Part shown: positions 33,456 through 39,786 of the stretch, one piece after another | Layout: each line of letters starts with the position of its first letter | Position numbering within the stretch: the stretch's first letter is position 1 | NCBI GenBank assembly: GCA_035296625.1 | Contig: DATHAO010000049.1 | Coordinates: 44,851 to 108,850, forward strand | Reading direction: 5' to 3' | Source of the DNA: DATCLS01 sp035296625 | Lineage (GTDB): Bacteria; Actinomycetota; Acidimicrobiia; Acidimicrobiales; VFJN01 | Length of the DNA stretch: 64,000 nucleotides | Made by a program: the position numbers and the translations under genes | The notes under the pieces: generated by a model | Told to the model about the DNA's origin: nothing | The model's database searches: none | Seen by the model: the letters and a program-made list of their open reading frames with translations, nothing else

Positions 33456-34664
33456 TCAGCCCTGGCGTGTAAGGAGGAGCGCGCCGGCGATGGGTCCGCC
33501 CCCGTTGGCGACCGCCGCGACCTCTACGCCCGTGCGGACCTGGCGATCGCCGGCCTCGCCGCGGAGCTGGAGGCAGGCCTCGTGGATGAACCCGAAGCCG
33601 TGCAGTCGCCCGGCCGACAGCTGGCCACCATGCGTGTTGAGCGGGACCTCGCCGTCGAGGGCGATGCGGTGACCGCCCTCGACGAAGGGCCCCGATTCAC
33701 CCTTGCCGCAGAAGCGGAGGGCCTCGAGCCACGTCATGGCGAGGAAGCTGAACCCGTCGTAGAGCTCGGCCACGTCCACGTCGGTCGGCTTGAGATCGGT
33801 TCGGCTCCACAGCTGGGCGCCGGCGTCGCGGGCCGCCATCGTCGTCATGTCGTCGAACTGGTCCCACGACGGTCGGCCCCGCAGCGCCGTCCCCACCGCC
33901 TCCACCCGGGCGACGGGGTGGTCGACGTCGGCCGCGTGCTGGGCCGCCGACACGATGACGGCGGTGGAGCCGTCGACCGGGGCGTCGCAGTCGTAGAGGC
34001 GGAAGGGCGAGGTGATTATGCGGCAGCCGAGGTAGTCGGCGAGCGTCATCGGGTCGCGGTACACCGCCTTCGGGTTGAGCCTGGCGTTCCGGCGGGCATT
34101 GATGGCGATCATGGCCAGCTGCTCGGGCGTGGTGCCGTACTCGTGGAAGTGGCGGTGCGCGTTCATCGCCAGCCAGTTGGCCGCCGAGTAGGCCCGGAAC
34201 GGGATGCTCCACTGGAGAGCGCCGCCCATGCGGGGCGCGTCTCGGCCGCCGCCCGCTCCGCCGATGCCGATGCCCTGTCGGCCGCCGGCACCCTGCTCGG
34301 TCGACTCGGTCACGGTGCGGTACACGAGCACGTGGCGCGCGAGCCCGGCGCCGACGGCCATCACCGCGTTGATGACCGCGGCCAGCTGCGCCGCACCCTC
34401 GATGCCGCCGCTGTGCCAGTCCACGTTCAGGCGCAGAGCGTCCTGGACCTCGGGGGTGCCGGGCCCGCTGAACCCGGGGCCGGCGCCCCCGACCGCACCG
34501 GGGTAGGTGGCGATGCCGTCGATGTCGGCCGTGGTCAGCCCGGCGTCGGCGATGGCCTCGACAGCGGCGTCGAGCGTGAGGTCGAGCCCGGAGCGGCCCA
34601 GCCGACGTCCCACGGCGGACTGGCCGATGCCGGAGATGATGGATCGCCGCTCGAAGTCCGTCAT
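33456..34664 (-). CDS. Lipid-transfer-protein type thiolase fold (possible aldolase)
   Basis: 402 residues of the SCP-x/Ltp thiolase-like group. Typical blocks are visible: IISGIGQSAVGRR at the start, VAELYDGFSFL near 293, NTHGGQLSAGRLHG near 350 and HEACLQLRGEAG near 370. The segment where classical thiolases carry the nucleophilic cysteine reads DWHSGGIEGA, without Cys. Known Ltp2 proteins of this kind pair with a DUF35 partner and work as retro-aldolases in steroid side-chain breakdown, using tyrosines. The DUF35 gene is directly upstream and overlaps as ATGA, so a complex of the two is likely. I start at 34664. Confidence 0.82.
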   Translation of the reverse strand: MTDFERRSIISGIGQSAVGRRLGRSGLDLTLDAAVEAIADAGLTTADIDGIATYPGAVGGAGPGFSGPGTPEVQDALRLNVDWHSGGIEGAAQLAAVINAVMAVGAGLARHVLVYRTVTESTEQGAGGRQGIGIGGAGGGRDAPRMGGALQWSIPFRAYSAANWLAMNAHRHFHEYGTTPEQLAMIAINARRNARLNPKAVYRDPMTLADYLGCRIITSPFRLYDCDAPVDGSTAVIVSAAQHAADVDHPVARVEAVGTALRGRPSWDQFDDMTTMAARDAGAQLWSRTDLKPTDVDVAELYDGFSFLAMTWLEALRFCGKGESGPFVEGGHRIALDGEVPLNTHGGQLSAGRLHGFGFIHEACLQLRGEAGDRQVRTGVEVAAVANGGGPIAGALLLTRQG

Positions 34665-35065
34665 GCCGGCTCGAAGAGGGGGAACCACACGAGGTCGTGC
34701 TGCTCGAACACGACCCGCACGGGCAAACCGATGCGTACGTCATCGGGAGGGCAGTTGACCAGGTTGCTCGTGAGACGGAGGCCGTCCTGCTCCGGGAAGG
34801 TGATGAGCACGATGGCATAGGGCTCGTTGCCGCCGTCCCAGGACTGGTGGTTCACCGTGAACGAGAACACCTCGCCGCGGCCGCTCACCGACTCGGGGAG
34901 GACGTCGCGGCTGCCGCACTCGGGGCAGCGGGGCAGGGGCGGGTGCATGTAGTAGCCGCAGGCCTGGCACCGGAGGAACCGGAGGCGGCCGTCCTCCCCG
35001 GAGGTCCAGAAGAAGCGGTTGTCGTCGTCCAGCGCGGGCTGCACCCGGAAGGGCGCCGGGCTCAC
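34661..35065 (-). CDS. DUF35 OB-fold / zinc-ribbon protein
   Basis: 134 residues. A four-cysteine rubredoxin-like zinc ribbon (CQACGYY...CPECGS, residues about 33-51) is followed by the OB-fold (VFSFTVNHQSW; YAIVLITFPEQDGLRL; VRVVFEQHDLVWFPLF). DUF35 proteins are required partners of Ltp-type thiolases and aldolases. GTG start at 35065; this start overlaps, as GTGA, the stop of an upstream peptide stub, which suggests the original operon was longer. Confidence 0.87.
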   Translation of the reverse strand: MSPAPFRVQPALDDDNRFFWTSGEDGRLRFLRCQACGYYMHPPLPRCPECGSRDVLPESVSGRGEVFSFTVNHQSWDGGNEPYAIVLITFPEQDGLRLTSNLVNCPPDDVRIGLPVRVVFEQHDLVWFPLFEPA

Positions 35066-35187
35066 TTCTCGGCCACGCGCTCGGCCAGCGTCATCGCGGT
35101 CACGATGCCCACGTCCTGGAGCTCCCGGTGCCATGGTCCACGCCTTGTGCCTCGCCCCCCGACGGTGTATGTGACGTGCCTGTTAGA
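35062..35187 (-). pseudogene. C-terminal stub before the DUF35 gene
   Basis: An open frame of about 41 codons with protein-like content (WHRELQDVGIVTAMTLAERV) and a stop overlapping the DUF35 start as GTGA. No start codon fits a complete small protein well; an internal ATG at 35094 would give only ten residues. It looks like the tail of a deleted upstream operon member. The island operator copy 3 (35171-35186) lies inside the frame. Confidence 0.45.
35171..35186. promoter_or_regulatory. Island operator dyad, copy 3
   Basis: GTGAC-GTGCCT-GTTAG, followed by ATTA. It lies between the DUF35/thiolase operon (leftward) and the double-TetR gene (rightward), 128 bases before the latter, and could control either or both. 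Confidence 0.65.
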
Positions 35188-35314
35188 TTATCGCCGGGCT
35201 ACGACCGTGCAACTGCGTGGCTCACGAGCCACGCCGACGTCGAGGAGATCGCCGTGCTCGAGGACCCCGAGCCGGTCGCCCGGGCGGCGAGACCTGCTGA
35301 GTAGCGTTCGGGCA

Positions 35315-36577
35315 ATGGACGCGAGCGTCGTCAGGAGGCCGCCCTTCGGGAACAACCCGCTGGTGGGCGAGCGCGGCACCGACACGCGGCGCCGCATCCT
35401 CGGCGCGGCGCTCGAGGTGTTCGGCAAGGCCGGCTTCGCCGAGTCCCGGGTCGAGCTCATCACCGAGCTCGCCGGGTGCTCGCGCCCCGCCTTCTACCAG
35501 TACTTCTCCAGCAAGGACGACGTGTTCTGGGCGCTGGCCCGCCAGCTAGGCCACGAGATGGTGGCGCTGGCCGAGCGGCTGGAGCGCGTGACGCCCGACA
35601 GCGACGGGCTGGCCCACCTGACCGAGTGGGTCGGCCAGTTCATGGCCCTGCACGAGGCCTGGTCGCCGGTGTTCGCCTCGTTCCAGGCCGCCAGCCGCGA
35701 CCACCAACCCGAGGCCCGCCGCTCGAGCGGCATCGCCGACCGCACCGGCCTGGCGCTCCTGCGCGCGTTCGGGGTGGAGGAGACGACCCGGAACGCGACG
35801 CTGGCGACGAACCTCGTCTCGGTGCTGATCCGCTGCAGCTTCTACGCCGAGCAGTCCCCGGCCGACACCAGCGTGCAGCCGCTCGTCGACGGGGTGGCCC
35901 AGCTCTTCCATCGGATCCTCGAGGGCCCGATCGAGGGCGTGAACGTCGTCCGCTCCCGCCCCGGCGGCCGGCGGGGTACCGCGGTCGCCGCCCCCGAGCC
36001 CACCGCCCACGCCCGCCTCCTGCGGCCTCGCGGCGAGAAGACGCGCCTGCGGCTGCTCGACGCGGGCGCCGCGGTGCTGCCGGCCCGGGGCTACCACGAC
36101 GCCCGGGTCGACGACATCGTCGCCGCCGCCGGTGTGAGCCACGGCACCTTCTACCGGTACTTCGAGAACAAGGACGACTTCTTCCGGGTGCTGGCCGAGG
36201 CGGCGTCGTCCCGCATGATCGACCTCATCGACGGGCTCGACCTGGACGCCCGGCCCGACGGCCTGCGGACGTGGCTGCGCGCCTGGTTGGACGCCTACAA
36301 GGCCGACGGCGGCGTCATCAGCACCTGGCAGGAGATGCGGACCAACGAGGAGCTGTACGCCTTCTCCCAGCGGGTGGCCGCCTCGGTGTTCACCCGGCTC
36401 GTGCGACTGCTGGAGCGGCGAGACTTCGGCAACGCGGTGGTCGACGCCACCACCCTCCTCTCCCTGATCGAGCGCGTGCCGTACAGCGTCTTCACGCTCC
36501 GGTTCACGACGGAGGACGACGCGGTGGAGAACATGCACGTCGCCATCCGACGCGGGTTCCTCGCCCTGCCGGCCTGA
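35315..36577 (+). CDS. Tandem double-TetR transcriptional regulator
   Basis: 420 residues with two complete TetR modules in one chain. HTH 1: RILGAALEVFGKAGFAESRV then CSRPAFYQYFSSKDDVFWAL (about 26-75). HTH 2: LRLLDAGAAVLPARGYHDA then VSHGTFYRYFENKDDFFRVL (about 242-292). Each is followed by a helical ligand domain. A single chain can thus act like a TetR dimer, possibly binding two different half-sites or ligands. It lies beside operator copy 3 in the heart of the island and is my leading candidate for the island regulator. The stop is TGATG-overlapped with an acyl-CoA dehydrogenase stub. Confidence 0.87.
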   Translation: MDASVVRRPPFGNNPLVGERGTDTRRRILGAALEVFGKAGFAESRVELITELAGCSRPAFYQYFSSKDDVFWALARQLGHEMVALAERLERVTPDSDGLAHLTEWVGQFMALHEAWSPVFASFQAASRDHQPEARRSSGIADRTGLALLRAFGVEETTRNATLATNLVSVLIRCSFYAEQSPADTSVQPLVDGVAQLFHRILEGPIEGVNVVRSRPGGRRGTAVAAPEPTAHARLLRPRGEKTRLRLLDAGAAVLPARGYHDARVDDIVAAAGVSHGTFYRYFENKDDFFRVLAEAASSRMIDLIDGLDLDARPDGLRTWLRAWLDAYKADGGVISTWQEMRTNEELYAFSQRVAASVFTRLVRLLERRDFGNAVVDATTLLSLIERVPYSVFTLRFTTEDDAVENMHVAIRRGFLALPA

Positions 36578-36654
36578 TGGACCTCGAGCTCACCGACGAG
36601 CAGCACGGGCTGCGCCGGAGCGCACGGAGCGCGCCTCCTACGATCCCGCTGTGA
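36577..36654 (+). pseudogene. N-terminal stub of an acyl-CoA dehydrogenase
   Basis: A 25-codon frame starting MDLELTDEQHGLRRSARS, the standard opening of an acyl-CoA dehydrogenase, after which similarity ends abruptly. The start overlaps the double-TetR stop (TGATG) and the stop overlaps the VOC start (GTGA), so translation could still pass from TetR to VOC through the stub. An internal deletion probably removed the rest of the gene. Confidence 0.65.
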
Positions 36655-37073
36655 GCCTCGTCAACCACGTCGGCCTGTGCGTGACCGATCCCGAGCGGTC
36701 CCGGCGCTTCTACGAGGAGGTCTTCGGGTGCACCCATCGCCACGACCTCCGCGTCCCGGACGCCGCCGCTTCCCGGCTGCTGCGGGTCCCCGAACCGGTG
36801 CGTCTGACCGCCGTCTACCTGGAGCGGGACGACTTCGTGCTCGAGCTGCTCCACTTCGGGCGCGAGGGCAACGACCCCCGGCGGGACCGGTCGGTCACCG
36901 AGCCCGGGCTCACCCACATCTCGTTCTCGGTGGACGATGTCGCCGCCACCTGCGCCAAGGTGACCGAGCTGGGCGGCGAGGTGCTCGCGGACACCGACGT
37001 CGGCGGCCAGGCGATCATGGTCCGCGACCCCGACGGCCAGCTCCTCGAGCTCCTCCCCAAGGCGAGGCACTAG
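36651..37073 (+). CDS. VOC family (glyoxalase/lactoylglutathione-lyase-like) protein
   Basis: 140 residues. The fold is clear: NHVGLCVTDPERSRRFYEEVFGC at the start, LELLHFG near 62, LTHISFSVDDVAATCAKVTELGGEV near 86, and a terminal VRDPDGQLLELL with the conserved metal-site Glu. His5, Glu62, His88 and the last Glu suit a metal site. Such proteins include epimerases such as methylmalonyl-CoA epimerase, lyases and dioxygenases. GTG start within the stub's stop. Confidence 0.82.
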   Translation: MSLVNHVGLCVTDPERSRRFYEEVFGCTHRHDLRVPDAAASRLLRVPEPVRLTAVYLERDDFVLELLHFGREGNDPRRDRSVTEPGLTHISFSVDDVAATCAKVTELGGEVLADTDVGGQAIMVRDPDGQLLELLPKARH

Positions 37074-37077
37074 CACC

Positions 37078-37569
37078 GTGCGGGAGCACCAGTTCTCCTT
37101 CGAGGTCGACGCCACGCCGGAGGAGGTGTGGCGGTCGCTCCATCCCCGGCTCGAGCGGGGCGTGATCGAGCACGGCGATGTCCGCATCGAGATCGTCCAC
37201 CCCGGCGACGAGCACGGCCTCGGCCTCGTCCGGCACTGCAGGTTCCGGGTGCCCAAGTACCTCCTCAGCGGGGGCGTGGGGCGCTCGTGGGAGGTGGTCA
37301 CGGAGTCCCGGCCCGGAGAGTGGTCGAGGTACGAAGCCGTCGGCAAGCCGTTGTGGTCGAGAGCCAGTGGCTGGCACCGGATCGAGGCGGTGAGCAGCCA
37401 GCGGACGAGGGTGACCTTCGGCGAGACCTACGAAGCCTTCAATCCCCTCGCCCGCTGGCTTCTCGAGGCAAGGGTCCACCGTTTCATATCGGCCGACAAC
37501 GACACGCTCATCAGGCGGGCGGTGGGGCGGGGTGTCGCGGCTCAGCGGTCGCGCTCGGGCCGGCCGTGA
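37078..37569 (+). CDS. SRPBCC (START-like) domain protein
   Basis: 163 residues. The sequence opens with the typical SRPBCC strand FSFEVDATPEEVWRSLHPRL and continues with SWEVVTESRPGEWSRYEAV and RVTFGETYEAFNPLARWLLE. These helix-grip proteins bind hydrophobic ligands or act as cyclases; no catalytic residues are definable. It starts (GTG) four bases after the VOC stop and its last 59 bases overlap the convergent nitroreductase gene. Confidence 0.72.
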   Translation: MREHQFSFEVDATPEEVWRSLHPRLERGVIEHGDVRIEIVHPGDEHGLGLVRHCRFRVPKYLLSGGVGRSWEVVTESRPGEWSRYEAVGKPLWSRASGWHRIEAVSSQRTRVTFGETYEAFNPLARWLLEARVHRFISADNDTLIRRAVGRGVAAQRSRSGRP

Positions 37570-38203
37570 CGGGTTCGAACGGCGTGCCGAACGAGTCCAG
37601 GTGGGCGACCTCTCCGACCGGCCGACGCCGCGGCCGTCCCATCGGCGTCGCCGGTCGCCCGATCGGCACGACGGCCAGCGGGCGGACGCCCGCAGGCAGT
37701 CCCACGGCCGCGGCCAGGACATCCGGGACCTGGGCGGCCAGCGTGGTCATCGACGAGCCGTAGCCGAGCGACGCGGCGGCGAGCAGCAGGTTCTGCGTCG
37801 CAGGGAAGACCGACGACGCGAGCACGGGCTCGGGCACCCCGCTGCGACCGTCCCCGGCGACGACGACGAGCACGGGCGCACCGCCGTAGCCCCGGTCGAC
37901 GAACTCGTCGACGGCAGCGAAGAACCCGGGGTCCAGGTTCCGCTGCGCGTGACGACGGGCGCCGCCGTCCCAGACCCGCCGGCTGAGCTCGACGATCGCA
38001 CCCCGGGTGGTCGCGTCCCGCACTACGACGAAGACCCAAGGCTGGCGGTTCTCGGCGCTCGGCGCGTGGGTGGCGGCGCGCAACATCGTGACGAGGTCCT
38101 CGTCGACGACATGGCTGTCGGTGAACGTCCGGCACGCCCGCTGGCGCAGCAGGTGGTCGATCACACCCGCCCCGGTCGCGGCGTCGTGCTCCACGTCATC
38201 CAT
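37511..38203 (-). CDS. Nitroreductase-family FMN protein
   Basis: 230 residues. RQRACRTFTDSHV near 20, THAPSAENRQPWVFVVV near 46 (FMN-binding), SSVFPATQNLLLAAASLGYGSSM near 128 and a VVPIGRPATP end segment define the nitroreductase fold. It would use NAD(P)H and FMN to reduce nitro, quinone or enone groups, or act in a related flavin reaction. The Pro/Arg-rich C-terminus overlaps the SRPBCC gene. ATG at 38203 gives an 8-base overlap (ATGGATGA) with the upstream CoA ligase. Confidence 0.82.
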   Translation of the reverse strand: MDDVEHDAATGAGVIDHLLRQRACRTFTDSHVVDEDLVTMLRAATHAPSAENRQPWVFVVVRDATTRGAIVELSRRVWDGGARRHAQRNLDPGFFAAVDEFVDRGYGGAPVLVVVAGDGRSGVPEPVLASSVFPATQNLLLAAASLGYGSSMTTLAAQVPDVLAAAVGLPAGVRPLAVVPIGRPATPMGRPRRRPVGEVAHLDSFGTPFEPVTAGPSATAEPRHPAPPPA

Positions 38204-39767
38204 GTCGGTCTCCTGGTGGGCGCTCGGACGGCTCGGCATGAGCGCACGAGGCGCCGCGGCCGGGCAGCTCGCCCTTGAGGACCTTGCCGGTGGCGTTGCG
38301 GGGCAGCTCGGCCAGGAAGGTGACCGTCCTCGGGACCTTGTCGTCGCTCAGGCGCTCGGCGCAGAAGGACCGCAACTCCTCCGCGGTCAGCTGGGTGGCC
38401 GGTGCCCGGACGATCCAGGCGCCCACGTCCTCGCCCAGCACGGCGTGAGCGACGCCGGCGACCGCGGCCTCCTGCACGCCCGGGTGCTCGTGGAGGATGG
38501 CCTCGACGTCGGCGGCGTGCACGTTGTTCCCGCCACGGACGATCACGTCCTTCTGGCGGCCCACGATGTAGAGGAAGCCGTCCTCGTCGAGGTAGGCCAG
38601 GTCACCGGAGTGGAGCCACCCGTCGCGCCACGTGCTGGCGGTGGCTTCGGCGTCCCGGAAGTACTCCCGCTCCCGGCCGGGGTTCCTCACGATCAGCTCG
38701 CCGATCTCCCGGGCACCCAGCCCGGTGCCGTCCGCGTCCACGATCCGGAACTCGGTGGGCGCCACCGGCCGACCCACCGAGCCGATCCGCCGGGCCTGCT
38801 CCTCCGGGGGCATGAAGCAGAAGGCCGGCCCGGCCTCGGTCATCCCCCACGAGTTCGAGACCACGGCGTTCGAGAGCTTGTCCTGCAACCGGGCGACGGT
38901 GCCGGGAGCGACCGGAGCGCTGCCCAGCGAGCACATTGTGATCGACGACAGGTCCGCGTCCTCGAACCGGGGACTGGCGACCAGCAGCTCGGCCATGGCG
39001 GGCACGAGGAACGTCGCACGCGGGCGGCGCCGCTGGACCACGTCGAACCACCGGTCGACGTCGAATCGGGGGAGGTAGAGCAGCCGCATGCCGAGCTTCA
39101 TCGGGTTGTAGGTCGAGGCGATGCCCGCGAACGTGAACATCGGAGACGCGTGGAGCCACCCGGCTCCCCGCCAGCGGGGCAGGCCGTTCGGCACCATAGC
39201 CACGTTGCGATGCCGCACGACCACACCCCTCGGACGGCCGGTGGTGCCCGAGGTGTACATGAGGTCGGCCATGTCGTCGCCGGTCAGTGGCACCTGGATG
39301 GGCGAGTCGTCGGCGTCGGTGGCGTCGTCCCAGCCGACGAGCCCGTCGCCCATGTCCGTCGGGCCGGTGGTGACGACGGCCCGCAGCTCGGGCAGGTCGC
39401 GCCGCGCCGCCGCCAGCACCGGCGTCGTGGCGGCGCCGCTGACGGCGACGACCGCGCCGGCGTGGGCGAGCACGTAGCCGAGCTCCCGGGACACGAGCCG
39501 GGTGCTGGTGGGGACGGCGACCGCGCCCGCCTTGTGGACGGCCGAGTAGGTGAGGAGGAAGCGGTCGCCCTCCTCCGGCGGCACGTGGATCGCCACCCGG
39601 TCGCCCTTGGCGACCCCCTGACCGATCAGCCAGCGCGCCAGCCGGTTCGAGCGTGACTCCCACTGGTGGAAGGTCAGGTCGCGGTCGGCCGCCACGTCGG
39701 TGAACGCCACCTCGTCCGGGAGCGCGCCGGCCATGAGCCTGAGCTGGTCCGGCAGGAGGTCCGCCAT
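38196..39767 (-). CDS. Class I adenylate-forming CoA ligase (3)
   Basis: 523 residues. YTSGTTGRPRG near 171 (second-lysine position Arg), NSWGMTEAGP near 299, GWLHSGDLAYLDEDG near 385, and catalytic Lys in NATGKVLKGEL near 495. It activates a carboxylic acid for entry into beta-oxidation; the acyl-CoA dehydrogenase encoded 19 bases upstream would act next. A 23-residue tail follows the last motif. The ATG at 39767 begins MADLLPDQLRLM. Confidence 0.87.
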   Translation of the reverse strand: MADLLPDQLRLMAGALPDEVAFTDVAADRDLTFHQWESRSNRLARWLIGQGVAKGDRVAIHVPPEEGDRFLLTYSAVHKAGAVAVPTSTRLVSRELGYVLAHAGAVVAVSGAATTPVLAAARRDLPELRAVVTTGPTDMGDGLVGWDDATDADDSPIQVPLTGDDMADLMYTSGTTGRPRGVVVRHRNVAMVPNGLPRWRGAGWLHASPMFTFAGIASTYNPMKLGMRLLYLPRFDVDRWFDVVQRRRPRATFLVPAMAELLVASPRFEDADLSSITMCSLGSAPVAPGTVARLQDKLSNAVVSNSWGMTEAGPAFCFMPPEEQARRIGSVGRPVAPTEFRIVDADGTGLGAREIGELIVRNPGREREYFRDAEATASTWRDGWLHSGDLAYLDEDGFLYIVGRQKDVIVRGGNNVHAADVEAILHEHPGVQEAAVAGVAHAVLGEDVGAWIVRAPATQLTAEELRSFCAERLSDDKVPRTVTFLAELPRNATGKVLKGELPGRGASCAHAEPSERPPGDRHG

Positions 39768-39786
39768 CAGACCCGCCCATCCGGGC

